Assembly (NCBI GenBank): GCA_964439265.1
Contig: CAYTOA010000008.1
Span: forward strand, 35,285-99,284
Source of the DNA: JAGVPT01 sp964439265
GTDB lineage: Bacteria; Bacteroidota; Ignavibacteria; UBA10030; UBA8401
DNA: 64,000 nt
Direction of reading: 5' to 3'
Position numbers and translations under genes: made by a program. Within the stretch, counting starts at the first letter, position 1. Every line of letters starts with the position of its first letter. Shown one piece after another: positions 1-8,660 of the stretch. The notes under the pieces were generated by a model. The model did not search any database. It was not told the DNA's origin and saw only the letters and a program-made list of their open reading frames with translations.

Positions 1-67
1 GGATTGCAGCGTTCGGCGCTGATTCATCGCCGGGATTCTTTGCGGGGCCGGGTTGTATATCAGTCAT
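1..67 (-). CDS. Start of an ORF in the lptB position (partial, runs off the window)
   Basis: An ATG at 67-65 overlaps the stop of the upstream lptA-like gene in an ATGA arrangement and opens a frame that stays open to the window edge (22 codons, starting MTDIQPGPAKNPGDES). Only a Pro/Ala-rich N-terminus is visible, with no Walker motif, so identification rests on position: the gene after lptC and lptA in Gram-negative LPS-export operons is usually lptB, the cytoplasmic ATPase of the LPS transporter. The 4-nt overlap suggests translational coupling. Confidence 0.45.
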   Translation of the reverse strand, partial: MTDIQPGPAKNPGDESAPNAAI

Positions 68-1389
68 AATTTTTTTAGAGTTGGAAAAATAGACATCAGC
101 GTGGGACGGTCTGTCCTCAGCTCAAAGCCGTCGAGGTTGTATTTCGTCTCTTTTTTCAGGACCATGTTCTCGGGATAGTACGTTCCTTCGATACCCTTAA
201 CAATGCGGATAAGATCGATCTTCCCTTCCAGAAAGGTCATCATGATTCTATCGCCGCTTGTTTTGTTCGCGCCGTTCGGATCTTTCCCGTCGTACAAATA
301 GTACAGACTGGTCGCGTTCTGATCGACAGCCATCTCACGAAGCTTATCGTCCTGAAAGAACATCTCAATTTTTCTCCCCGTCAGCTGATTGAAGCGCGCG
401 GGATACGCGCTGTCGCTGAGCGAAAGCGCAAATGTCCTGTTCCGTATGACAGCATGCTGCAATTTATTGTGAGACATAAACAGCGTGATCGAATCGCCCG
501 AGGCCTGATTGTCGTCGTACCAGACAACGGGCGCCAGGCGCAGCTCAATAAATTGTTTTTGCGTAAAATATCGCGCCCATCCGCAGCGAACTGAGAGAGC
601 ACCTCTCGCCATCGCGACGCTGTCGGTGGCGATGAGTTTTTTGGTCGAATCGTCGAACGATTCCATGATGAGACTTCTTACGACAAGAGTATCGACAACA
701 CCTTTCGACGACGTATCAATCTGCATGAGTCGAGGCTGCTCCGTGATTCGGCTGTAGTGCGTATCGTCAAAATGCTCCAAGTAGTCGCCGAACAGCTGAA
801 CGTTGTTGTCGGCGTTGATCACTCTCACGTTGCGGACGGCGATCGATTCTCTCTCTTTTTCGAGATACGTCAGCTGATCGCTGAAGATCGTCGTTGTTGA
901 GTCGATCACGCGGACGTGTGAGTGAAAGAACGATCTTCTTTCTTCGGTGAAATACGTTCCGGAATCGGCCAGCAGCGTCACGTGGGTCGTTTCGAGCCGC
1001 ACGCCGTCTTCGCAAACCGCCTTTTTCGTGTTGCCGTAATAGGTGCCTCGCTTTGCCGTCAACGTCACGGTATCTCGGAGGACCCTCACCCTTCCGGTGA
1101 GTTCGACTTCGTTTTTTGCAAGATGCTGGACCGCCCGGTCGCACCACACTAGAACATTGTCTTGGACCAGATGTACGTTGCCGGTAAGTTCACGGATATC
1201 TTCGCCGTTCACGTTCTTGCCGGCAAAGACGTCCGCATGTTTCAAGATGATATCATCTTTTCCCTGCCCGAACACATTCCAGTTCAGAAGGAAAAAAATC
1301 GCGAAAAACAGGCCGGCACATCCCGATCCGCCTTCTTTGAGGAACTCGGCAATGAGTCGACCCTTATGTTTGTCTTCTATCTGCATCAT
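64..1389 (-). CDS. LptA/OstA-like LPS-export periplasmic protein
   Basis: The product is 441 aa with an N-terminal hydrophobic segment (about residues 24-41) and then a long beta-rich region made of short hydrophobic/polar strands. Phrases such as ELTGNVHLVQ, VELTGRVRVLRDT and ARGTYYGNTKKA are the OstA-fold repeat, in which each strand pair describes a property added or removed. The protein is longer than E. coli LptA (about 185 aa), as is usual for OstA-like proteins of Bacteroidota relatives. It presumably forms the periplasmic bridge that carries LPS from LptBFGC to the outer membrane. It follows lptC after an 8-nt gap and overlaps the lptB-like start. The second ATG (codon 2) is an equally good start. 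The family assignment is fairly safe; calling it LptA rather than a paralogous OstA-like protein is inference. Confidence 0.8.
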   Translation of the reverse strand: MMQIEDKHKGRLIAEFLKEGGSGCAGLFFAIFFLLNWNVFGQGKDDIILKHADVFAGKNVNGEDIRELTGNVHLVQDNVLVWCDRAVQHLAKNEVELTGRVRVLRDTVTLTAKRGTYYGNTKKAVCEDGVRLETTHVTLLADSGTYFTEERRSFFHSHVRVIDSTTTIFSDQLTYLEKERESIAVRNVRVINADNNVQLFGDYLEHFDDTHYSRITEQPRLMQIDTSSKGVVDTLVVRSLIMESFDDSTKKLIATDSVAMARGALSVRCGWARYFTQKQFIELRLAPVVWYDDNQASGDSITLFMSHNKLQHAVIRNRTFALSLSDSAYPARFNQLTGRKIEMFFQDDKLREMAVDQNATSLYYLYDGKDPNGANKTSGDRIMMTFLEGKIDLIRIVKGIEGTYYPENMVLKKETKYNLDGFELRTDRPTLMSIFPTLKKL

Positions 1390-1397
1390 GGCCCGAT

Positions 1398-1934
1398 CTA
1401 TTGCTGTTTCGCCGTTCCCGTGACCTTGAAGATCTTGTAATTCTTCAGGTTTTGGTCGGATTCGAATCCATGGCCCTGTAGTTTTTCTTTCGGGGAAGTG
1501 ATTTTGACGAACTCATCGGAATGGATAAGCTGGCGCTGGTTGTCCCAGAACAGCTTTTCCGTCTCGACAACTACTCCGCTGTCGGAGACAACCACCACGT
1601 TTCCCGTTGCTTCGAGGTTGTTCGTATTTTCGTCGACTTTCCCGGTGCGGGAGGTCAGAACCGATGAGTGAACCCCATGCTGGTCGAAGAAGTCTACATG
1701 CACTCCGCTGTCGAGCAGCGTCTGTTTGGTTCCTTCGTACTCCGAGATATGACCCGATTTCAAGATCGCTTTGACGATCCCCGAATCGGTGAATGTGATA
1801 GTCGTATTCCAGCTCTCCTGGGACGGAAGCGCAGCACCCGAGACTCCTCCAAGAACGGACGGCTTGATCTTCTCCTCACAGCCGTTTGAAATCAAGACGG
1901 CAAACACACCGAGAAAAGCTATGGTCGTTCTCAT
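1398..1934 (-). CDS. lptC: LptC-type LPS export protein, lipoprotein-like
   Basis: I chose the ATG at 1934, four bases after the kdsD stop, because it starts directly at a lipoprotein-type signal (MRTTIAFLGVFAVLISNGC); an in-frame ATG 27 nt upstream would add nine charged residues in front of it. The mature part has LptC-type beta strands: ITFTDSGIVKAILKSGHI, a V.FFD.HG.HSS.LTS motif, and a later TGNVVVVSDSGVVVETEKL. In the family this domain receives LPS from LptBFG and hands it to LptA. Most LptC proteins keep a membrane anchor; here a lipobox cysteine would do that job. It sits between kdsD and the lptA-like gene in one co-directional operon. Confidence 0.82.
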   Translation of the reverse strand: MRTTIAFLGVFAVLISNGCEEKIKPSVLGGVSGAALPSQESWNTTITFTDSGIVKAILKSGHISEYEGTKQTLLDSGVHVDFFDQHGVHSSVLTSRTGKVDENTNNLEATGNVVVVSDSGVVVETEKLFWDNQRQLIHSDEFVKITSPKEKLQGHGFESDQNLKNYKIFKVTGTAKQQ

Positions 1935-1938
1935 CGCC

Positions 1939-2928
1939 TCAACCTCGATCCTGGGTCGCAAGTCCTGCTTTCACCAATTCGTGAATATGGACCATTCCTA
2001 CCGGGCGATGTTCTTTATCCACGATAATCAGCTGCGTAATTTTGAATGTTTCCAGTTCCTGGAGCGCCGCGGCGGCGAGCGCTCCGAACAGGATCGTTTT
2101 AGGATTTCGCGTCATCACTTCTTCGGCAGTAACGCCGGATACATCGGTCGTCTTTTGCAGAAGCCTGCGAAGGTCACCGTCGGTGATGACGCCGCGAAGG
2201 ATCCCGTCCGCGTCAACGACACACGTCGCGCCAAGCCGTTTGGTGGTCATTTCAAGGATCGTATCCTTGAGGCTGGTTGTGAGAGACACTTTCGGCACCA
2301 GAGGTCCGCCGGTCATCAACTCTTCGATCTTCAGGAGGAGGCGCTTGCCGAGGTTGCCTCCGGGGTGAAACAGCGCAAAATCCTCTTTGCTGAAATTTCT
2401 TTTTTCAAGAAGCGTGATCGCCAGAGCGTCCCCCATCGCGAGCGCCGCAGTCGTCGAAGATGTCGGCGCCAGATCATGCGGGCAGGCTTCTTCTTCCACG
2501 GTGACATCGAGCACGACGTCGGCCTCTTTTGCGATGGATGAGTTCATCCGCCCGAGCATCGCGATGATCGGGACCTCTATCCGTTTGAACATGGGGATAA
2601 GCTGGCAGATTTCCTGCGTTTCGCCGCTTTTCGACAAGCACACGACGACGTCTTCACGCCGCACCATGCCCAGGTCCCCGTGAACGGCATCCGACGGATG
2701 AAGAAAGATCGCAGGAGTGCCGGTCGAGTTCATCGTTGCTACGATCTTCCGAGCAATAATCCCGGATTTTCCCATGCCAGTAACCACGATCCTTCCCTTT
2801 GCCTCAAAAATTATCCGGACAGCCTCCGCAAATGTGGCATCGATCTTATCGGCGAGGGCTGCGACCGACTGCGCTTCGATGCGGATGACCTGTTTCCCCT
2901 TTTCAATATCGAACGATTGAGTGCTCAT
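1939..2928 (-). CDS. kdsD: Arabinose-5-phosphate isomerase KdsD/KpsF
   Basis: The product is 329 aa with an N-terminal SIS sugar-isomerase domain (about 35-180) containing VVTGMGKSGIIARKI and the HPSDAVHGDLGM loop, followed by two CBS domains (about 205-325; KTILFGALAAAALQELE is in the second). This is the usual length and architecture of KdsD/KpsF/GutQ, which converts ribulose-5-phosphate to arabinose-5-phosphate, the first step of Kdo synthesis. The ATG overlaps the end of the neighbouring 260-aa gene by 4 nt. Its place between kdsA and lptC supports the Kdo role over a catabolic GutQ role. Confidence 0.93.
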   Translation of the reverse strand: MSTQSFDIEKGKQVIRIEAQSVAALADKIDATFAEAVRIIFEAKGRIVVTGMGKSGIIARKIVATMNSTGTPAIFLHPSDAVHGDLGMVRREDVVVCLSKSGETQEICQLIPMFKRIEVPIIAMLGRMNSSIAKEADVVLDVTVEEEACPHDLAPTSSTTAALAMGDALAITLLEKRNFSKEDFALFHPGGNLGKRLLLKIEELMTGGPLVPKVSLTTSLKDTILEMTTKRLGATCVVDADGILRGVITDGDLRRLLQKTTDVSGVTAEEVMTRNPKTILFGALAAAALQELETFKITQLIIVDKEHRPVGMVHIHELVKAGLATQDRG

Positions 2929-3707
2929 TTTCTAAAAAGTGAAAGGACTTTATCGACGAGTGTCGTCTGTTTTGAGCCTGGCAAAACGACTCTGCCAAGC
3001 TCGATTTTTTTTCTCAGCTTATTGTACTGGACAAATGCCGCACCGAGGTCGGCATCGGAAAACGTTTGGAGGTGTCTGAAGAAATTTTCCGCCGCAAGAG
3101 CGGTTTTCGGGTCGCGATTATTTTTGTGAAGCATCAGCGCATTGTGGAAATTCGTCACCGGAATGAGATGATTCACGCCGTCGAGAGCATCGAAGATCCA
3201 CAGCCGCTTGTCGACAGCGCACACGGCCAGTGTTGCATCTCCTCCGGATTCTCTCCGGATCGTGACCTGGCGGACCGCTGAACCGCATGCCGGACACGGC
3301 TGATTCGGAGACCACAAAGAAAAATTCCATTGCCGCCGTGCCGTTACGTGCAGAGGAATCATCTCCCCGCGAAGACTCACGATTTCGTACTCAAGCTGGT
3401 CCTCGAACAATTCTCTCAGCGTCGCGGAGATACTCACGTTGTCAGCTTCGATCACTCCGTAGGCAAAGACTTGCGGCAGCGGCGATTCAACATCGGGACG
3501 AACTTTTTCATCCGCGAGGATGTAGTTTCCCTCCCCTCGCCGCCCTTCACCGACAACAACCCAATCCGAAATATATTTTCGATACTCATTGTACCCGGAC
3601 CGTGCTGCGGGGAGAAGCCAGAGAAGTGTTTCACGTTCAAACGCTGTCAGCGGACGCGGAAAGAGTGCCTGCTGTCCGTTGTGAGGAGAACTCTGACTCA
3701 CGACCAT
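2925..3707 (-). CDS. Conserved-looking protein of unknown function in the Kdo operon
   Basis: I do not recognise this 260-aa protein. It overlaps kdsA by 10 nt upstream and kdsD by 4 nt downstream, so it is translated as part of the Kdo/LPS operon and is very likely real. It lacks a signal peptide and membrane segments and should be cytoplasmic. The middle has one CPAC pair (about residue 138) without a clear second pair, so a zinc knuckle is not demonstrated. The C-terminal third is helical and basic (NKLRKKIELGRVV). It is not a HAD phosphatase: no DxDx(T/V) motif is visible, so it does not look like KdsC, the enzyme that would be expected in such an operon. Confidence 0.75.
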   Translation of the reverse strand: MVVSQSSPHNGQQALFPRPLTAFERETLLWLLPAARSGYNEYRKYISDWVVVGEGRRGEGNYILADEKVRPDVESPLPQVFAYGVIEADNVSISATLRELFEDQLEYEIVSLRGEMIPLHVTARRQWNFSLWSPNQPCPACGSAVRQVTIRRESGGDATLAVCAVDKRLWIFDALDGVNHLIPVTNFHNALMLHKNNRDPKTALAAENFFRHLQTFSDADLGAAFVQYNKLRKKIELGRVVLPGSKQTTLVDKVLSLFRK

Positions 3708-4528
3708 CCATTCGTCTTGACAAGGGAATCGATTGCCTTTGCCTGGGTCAATAATTCTTCCAGGCGCGAAAGCGGGAGCTGGCTTGCCGCATCGCTGAGC
3801 GCTTTGGCGGGCTCGGGATGCGTTTCGATGAAGAGACCGTCGATCCCAACCGCAACGCCGGCTCGCGTGATCGGAAAAATATATTGCGGCTGGCCGCCGC
3901 TTTTTCCGTTGTCGTTGCTCGGGAGCTGCACGGAATGTGTCGCATCCAGAATGACAGGGTAACCGAATAAACGCATCACCTGCAATCCGCGCATATCGAC
4001 GACGAGATTATGGTATCCGAACGTCGCACCCCGTTCCGTCACCAGAATTCTTTCATTCTTTGTCGATGCGACTTTTTCGACGGGATGGATCATATCCTCA
4101 GGAGCAAGAAACTGTCCCTTTTTGATATTCACCACTTTGCCGGAATTCCCGGCCGCGATCAGGAGATCGGTTTGACGGCACAGAAATGCAGGAATCTGGA
4201 GAACGTCTGCAACCTGAGCTGCAGCACGGACCTCCTCCGCCGTGTGCACATCCGTGAGAATTGGAATGCCAAATTCCTTTTTCACCTCTGCCAGTATCTT
4301 AAGCGCTTCATCAATACCGATGCCCGTAAAACCGCTCACGCTTGTCCGGTTCGCTTTTTTGTAGGAGGATTTAAAGACGAACGGCATGCCAAGACGTGAT
4401 GTGATTTCCCTGATTCTTGCAGCCGTCGAGAAGATCATCTCCCTGCTCTCAACGACGCATGGACCGGCAATTAAAACTAGAGGAGAGCCTCCGCCTACTG
4501 AAATTGATGAAATTTTGACCGTTTTCAT
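3698..4528 (-). CDS. kdsA: 3-deoxy-8-phosphooctulonate synthase (Kdo8P synthase)
   Basis: The 276-aa product has family length. It starts with a (beta/alpha)8 barrel with LIAGPCVVESREM and FKSSYKKANR, the PEP- and phosphate-binding elements of Kdo8P synthase. Further signatures are ILTDVHTAEEV, LQIPAFLCRQTDLL, NIKKGQFLAPEDM and LDATHSVQLPS. It condenses arabinose-5-phosphate, made by KdsD, with PEP in the cytoplasm. The Cys in ESREM-type enzymes varies; I did not assign it as metal-dependent or independent. It is the first gene of the visible operon, with 108 nt to the next gene upstream. Confidence 0.96.
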   Translation of the reverse strand: MKTVKISSISVGGGSPLVLIAGPCVVESREMIFSTAARIREITSRLGMPFVFKSSYKKANRTSVSGFTGIGIDEALKILAEVKKEFGIPILTDVHTAEEVRAAAQVADVLQIPAFLCRQTDLLIAAGNSGKVVNIKKGQFLAPEDMIHPVEKVASTKNERILVTERGATFGYHNLVVDMRGLQVMRLFGYPVILDATHSVQLPSNDNGKSGGQPQYIFPITRAGVAVGIDGLFIETHPEPAKALSDAASQLPLSRLEELLTQAKAIDSLVKTNGWS

Positions 4529-4636
4529 AAGTTTTCAGTAACAAAATAGCAATCTTTTCAGGGAAAGTAAAGATGAATAAGGAGGGGGGAAATCAGCGGT
4601 TTGAGGGGCTTGGACAACCAAGCTTATTCTACATTC

Positions 4637-6175
4637 CTACATTCCTGCAGCGGTAAGCGCCATAAAGACGAGAGGCCCGCCAATTGCGCATGTCCAGTTC
4701 ACGGCATCATTGTTCACCCAACGCACTCCGGCAACGAGCGACGCTGCAGATCCGCAATGATTATTCCGCTCGGTCAATTTTCCGCAGACGCCGCATCGGT
4801 ATTTTGCCTGAGCAGTTGCACCGATCACGCTGTCGACAAGCGACCCTGCAACGCCCGAAACAACGATCAACACGAATGTGGAAAGGAGAGCATCGCCTCT
4901 CATCCAAAAAAGTCCGCTAAGCGCGATGAGGAATGCGCCGAGCACTCCGCCCGTAAATCCAGCGATCGACACGGCTCCGCTCGTTCCTGTTGGCGCTCTT
5001 CTTAATGTGATAACTGATCGCGGAGATCCTTTCGACAGAAGTCCCAGCTCCGTCCCCCATGTATCTGCCGTAACTGACGCGAGTGATGCAAGGTAGATGA
5101 AATACCAGCCATCGTATCCTGGAAAGAAATACCAACAAAGCATGATAACGCCTGCAATGCCTCCGTTTGCTGCAACCTGTCCGGCATCGCGCGTGTCGGA
5201 TTTTTCAAACATCAACTCATACGCTGCCTTCCGTTTTTTCCCGAATTTGGAAAGCCCGCTCGACAAGAGGAAGAATGCGAAAATCGGGACGGTCCACTGC
5301 CATCCGCCCAAACCAAAAATAATCGACGCCAGGATGAACGTTCCCACGCTTCCGCTCGCAGACAAAAAACGAAGAGCGTAGGATGCCGCAGCAAATATGA
5401 GTGCAAGCGCAAGCCCGATAAGAAACTGTTCATATGAATGGTGCGGCAGCGGAACGAGAAAGAGCTGGAGGACGAACGCCGTTGATAGAGGGATTGTAAG
5501 ATTGTCCAGACCCTTCGAAGAAATGGCCTCCCATGCCGTGGCAAAGAACGATACGGCAAGGGCGATCAATCCGCCGAGCACTGGGCGGGAGAAGCCGGGG
5601 ACAAAATCGAATTCGAGAGTTCCGTTGAGGCCGAATGATCCAATAAGAAGGAAGGCAACAACCACAAATGTCGTGACGAACATCGCCGCGGAGCCTTCGA
5701 GGGATTTTTTGTCGCTTGTGAGGCAGTAGATGTGCGCTGAAGAAAGATTTTCCCCGACGATCGCGGCGGCCGCATCGCCGAGTCCGAGCACGAGTATGGA
5801 AATAGAAATGATCTGGGGAACGGTATCCCAGCAGAGAAGAACAAGAATCAGGAATGCGAGCGGGTAATAGACCGTGCCGTACGAGCGTCTGTTCGTGCCG
5901 TGCATTCCTTTCAGAAGTCCAAGTTCAATCGCGGCAAAGTTGACGGTAATGAAGATGACAGCTAAAAGAATTGCGGGGATGCCCGAGCTGAAAATTCTCG
6001 GCGCAAAAAAGATGAGGACGCCGGTTGAGATGTGGACGAGCTTGCGCGTCACTTCGGGCGACCATCGAAGCGCCGTTCTCACGAGTTCAGCGGCAACGAT
6101 GAACGCCGTCAATCCAACGATGAGAAGAGCGAAGCTTATCCATTCGTAATTCGTCGGCGGGGAAAGTAGATGCAT
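4637..6175 (-). CDS. Fused polyprenol kinase-like (VTE5/SEC59-type) plus DUF92 (VTE6-type) membrane protein
   Basis: A 512-aa polytopic membrane protein built of two families. The N-terminal half (about 10-225) has VTRKLVHISTGVLIFF, ELGLLKGMHGTNRRSYGTV, LGLGDAAAAIVGE and SLEGSAAMF, the motifs of CTP-dependent phytol/dolichol kinases. The C-terminal half (about 245-510) has FLLSSGLSKFGKKRK, ASVTADTWGTELG, TGTSGAVSIAGFTGGVLG and GSLVDSVIGATAQ, the motifs of DUF92. In plants these families are phytol kinase (VTE5) and phytyl-phosphate kinase (VTE6), which salvage an isoprenoid alcohol to its diphosphate. Here I infer two-step salvage of an isoprenoid alcohol; the substrate is unknown. It follows holA with a 9-nt gap. 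Confidence 0.85.
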   Translation of the reverse strand: MHLLSPPTNYEWISFALLIVGLTAFIVAAELVRTALRWSPEVTRKLVHISTGVLIFFAPRIFSSGIPAILLAVIFITVNFAAIELGLLKGMHGTNRRSYGTVYYPLAFLILVLLCWDTVPQIISISILVLGLGDAAAAIVGENLSSAHIYCLTSDKKSLEGSAAMFVTTFVVVAFLLIGSFGLNGTLEFDFVPGFSRPVLGGLIALAVSFFATAWEAISSKGLDNLTIPLSTAFVLQLFLVPLPHHSYEQFLIGLALALIFAAASYALRFLSASGSVGTFILASIIFGLGGWQWTVPIFAFFLLSSGLSKFGKKRKAAYELMFEKSDTRDAGQVAANGGIAGVIMLCWYFFPGYDGWYFIYLASLASVTADTWGTELGLLSKGSPRSVITLRRAPTGTSGAVSIAGFTGGVLGAFLIALSGLFWMRGDALLSTFVLIVVSGVAGSLVDSVIGATAQAKYRCGVCGKLTERNNHCGSAASLVAGVRWVNNDAVNWTCAIGGPLVFMALTAAGM

Positions 6176-6184
6176 GTGCGCTTG

Positions 6185-7225
6185 TTATTCTGACGGCTGG
6201 GGGGATCGGACCGCCGATTGTCCCATAATTTCGCATAGCAGCACGTCCATCACAAGCTTGGGGTCAGTGGCTGAGGACTTCAACTCTCGGTCAGCGCGCG
6301 CGAGTGAGAGAAAGGCGTTTTCAACCGCTGCAGGAGAATAGCCGCGAAGCTGCGACACATATTCCTTGATGAAATACGGGCTGACTCTCACGGCGCCCGC
6401 CAATTCGAATTCCGATTTTGCCGCGGCATGGAGTTCGCGAAGCTTTGCCATAATGATAAAATGGCGTGTGAGCATGACAATGATCAATTGCGGTGATTCG
6501 CCGCTGTCCAGCATCCGTTCGACAATTTCCATCGACCTCGAGATATTTTTTTCGCCGACCATCTTGGTCAACTCAAACACGGTAAATTCCTTCGAGATGC
6601 CGACAACGGCTTCAACGTCTTCTACTTCGATCGCCGGTTTGCTACCCACAGCGATCAGTAATTTATCTATTTGATTCGAGACTTCCCGGAGAGAATTGCC
6701 GACGTATGCCTGAAGCAGTTCGGCAGCGTCGACAGCAATCGTTCTGTGCAGCTGCGTTACACGGCGCTGAATCCATGCCGGGATCTCGTTATCGTACAGC
6801 CGGGCGAATTCGCCGCCGACAGAGTTCTTTTTCAACAGCGGGTACGGCTTCTTACGCGTATCAGGCTTCGAGGCGATGAGGACAAGGCAGGTTGACGGCG
6901 AAGGATGTTCGAGGTACGGCTCAACAAGTTCCTTATTAGAAACGCGGTCGAAATCTTTCACGACGACGACCCTCCGTTCCGCCATCATAGGAAAAGAAGA
7001 GGCGATGGAAACGATATCTTTGCCGTCGGTTTCGCTGCCATGGATAATATCGAGATTGAAGCCCCTGGTCGCCGGGTCGATTCCTTCGGCAACGACAGCA
7101 TCGACAATTTCATCGATAAGAAAATCTTCCTCGCCGAAAAAGAAATAGACCGGTGCAAAATCCTTCTTGCGGATGGAAGAAAGAAAGGAATCGACGGAGA
7201 TTTTTCCTTTGGCGCTTTTTGCCAT
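6185..7225 (-). CDS. holA: DNA polymerase III delta subunit
   Basis: The 346-aa product matches HolA. The N-terminal region has YFFFGEEDFLIDEIVDAVV (in place of the usual L.G.E..L), VVVVKDFDRVSNKELV and the YLEHPSPSTCLVLIASKP stretch; the later part has NSLREVSNQIDKLLI and FELTKMVGEKN typical of the family. It is the clamp-loader subunit that opens the beta sliding clamp. It lies between the cyclophilin gene and the membrane fusion gene on the same strand with gaps of 14 and 9 nt, so co-transcription is likely. Confidence 0.9.
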   Translation of the reverse strand: MAKSAKGKISVDSFLSSIRKKDFAPVYFFFGEEDFLIDEIVDAVVAEGIDPATRGFNLDIIHGSETDGKDIVSIASSFPMMAERRVVVVKDFDRVSNKELVEPYLEHPSPSTCLVLIASKPDTRKKPYPLLKKNSVGGEFARLYDNEIPAWIQRRVTQLHRTIAVDAAELLQAYVGNSLREVSNQIDKLLIAVGSKPAIEVEDVEAVVGISKEFTVFELTKMVGEKNISRSMEIVERMLDSGESPQLIIVMLTRHFIIMAKLRELHAAAKSEFELAGAVRVSPYFIKEYVSQLRGYSPAAVENAFLSLARADRELKSSATDPKLVMDVLLCEIMGQSAVRSPQPSE

Positions 7226-7239
7226 CGCAGAACTATCCT

Positions 7240-7845
7240 CTACTGAACCGTCACGCTCGTGATGACGACCTTTTGGATCGGATTGTCGCTGCGGTCACGC
7301 TGCACGGCGACAATTTTGTCCACAACGTCCATGCCCTTGACCACTTTTCCAAAAACGGTGTACTGCCCGTCGAGGAATGGCGCAGGTGCGACCGTAATAT
7401 AAAACTGGCTGCCGTTGGACTTGCGCGCGGGGTTCACTTCATCTCCCTGACGGGCGGCAGCGACCACACCCCGGCCATGCGTCAGCCCGATCTCGGCGTC
7501 AATCGTATATCCCGGCCCGCCAAGTCCGTCGTTCGATCGGTCGTCATCTTTCGAATTCGGATCGCCCCCCTGGATCATGAACCCGGGAATGACGCGATGA
7601 AACGTTGTTCCGGCATAAAAGCCCTCTTTGGCCAGTTTGCGGAAATTAGCCGCGTGTTTCGGCGCTTTGTCGTCCGCTAGCTGGACGGTGATGTCGCCCA
7701 TTGAGGTCTTGATGACCACGAGCCCGTGAGACGCCTTCGTTGAATCCACAGATGATTTTCCTTTCTTTGTCGATTTTTTTTCCTGGCTGACGGAAATCGC
7801 GGAGAGCATGATTATTCCACAGAGGAAAACAAGAAATGGTTTCAT
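7240..7845 (-). CDS. Exported cyclophilin-type peptidyl-prolyl isomerase
   Basis: The 201-aa product has a signal peptide (about 1-20, ending near SAISVSQ), a short Lys/Ser-rich linker, then a complete cyclophilin domain (about 42-200). Diagnostic pieces are FYAGTTFHRVIPGFMIQGGD, GPGYTIDAE, KSNGSQFYIT and FLDGQYTVFGKV, containing the catalytic Arg in FHRV and the Gln in MIQGGD. It should speed prolyl isomerisation during folding of periplasmic or outer-membrane proteins. Confidence 0.93.
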   Translation of the reverse strand: MKPFLVFLCGIIMLSAISVSQEKKSTKKGKSSVDSTKASHGLVVIKTSMGDITVQLADDKAPKHAANFRKLAKEGFYAGTTFHRVIPGFMIQGGDPNSKDDDRSNDGLGGPGYTIDAEIGLTHGRGVVAAARQGDEVNPARKSNGSQFYITVAPAPFLDGQYTVFGKVVKGMDVVDKIVAVQRDRSDNPIQKVVITSVTVQ

Positions 7846-7937
7846 TGAGTTATTCCTATTGTTGTGAACTAAATGTCAGCCGTGGTCTGCCCTCTTCCAA
7901 TGGGGAAGGAGCACATCTCCACGGGGGAAGTGCCCTT

Positions 7938-8660
7938 CTAAAAATGATAGGTCAGGCCGAAGTCAAGACCGACGACAAACATCGATAGTGACGGAACCTT
8001 GCCGCGGCTTGGCGGCACCGTGCCGCCAGCACCCTTCAATTGACCAAGCAACTCCCACCGGAGATCTCCTCCGATATATCCGTACAAATGTTCGTCGAAC
8101 GCCGTCTGGCCGACGGCCTGAGCCTTCACACCGATGCCGTGAGCCGTATAGGTGAAGTCGTTGCCGTAGCCGTCCTTTTGTTCCAGGAGCCCGGTATGAT
8201 AGCCGATACCTCCGCCGAATTTTAGGAAATACCCTTCGCCTGTCATCACATAATGCACCATGGCTGTCGGCATGTGCATGCTGTAGAATATCGTATACGT
8301 TCCCTCTTCCGGGATCGAAAGAGAGTACGATTTGAAAAGATATGAGTACTCGACGACACCCGCCCATTCAAAGCTTAAGGGAAATTCAGCCCCCCCGAAA
8401 AACTCAACGTCAGTCGCAAAACCGCTCACAATTGCCGGGTCTCCGAGCGTGTTGATATAACTCGTAAGCCCGGGAGCGTCCGCAAGCGCGATTCCCATTC
8501 CGCCGTAGAGTGAAAAAGTGTTCGCCCTCAGCATGAATCCATTCGCACTATCTGGCACGGACTGGGCACGGGAAAGATCCGTCGAGCACACGATGAAGGC
8601 TGCAGCAACGGCAATCTTTGCGGTGAATACCGGAAGTCTAGAGTTCAACAGGAAGTCCAC
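7938..8660 (-). CDS. Exported beta-barrel-like protein of unknown function
   Basis: The open frame extends to 8789, but that part lies entirely inside the upstream oxidoreductase gene. A signal-peptide-like stretch (LPVFTAKIAVAAAFIVC, ending near LSRAQS) places the real start at a GTG at 8660 or a TTG at 8648, overlapping the upstream stop (8638-8640). The mature protein is rich in Gly and aromatic residues in alternating patterns (YTIFYSMHMPTAMVHYV, FLKFGGGIGYHT) and ends LDFGLTYHF, a terminal aromatic typical of outer-membrane beta-barrels. I do not recognise a family. Start uncertain. Confidence 0.62.
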   Translation of the reverse strand: MDFLLNSRLPVFTAKIAVAAAFIVCSTDLSRAQSVPDSANGFMLRANTFSLYGGMGIALADAPGLTSYINTLGDPAIVSGFATDVEFFGGAEFPLSFEWAGVVEYSYLFKSYSLSIPEEGTYTIFYSMHMPTAMVHYVMTGEGYFLKFGGGIGYHTGLLEQKDGYGNDFTYTAHGIGVKAQAVGQTAFDEHLYGYIGGDLRWELLGQLKGAGGTVPPSRGKVPSLSMFVVGLDFGLTYHF

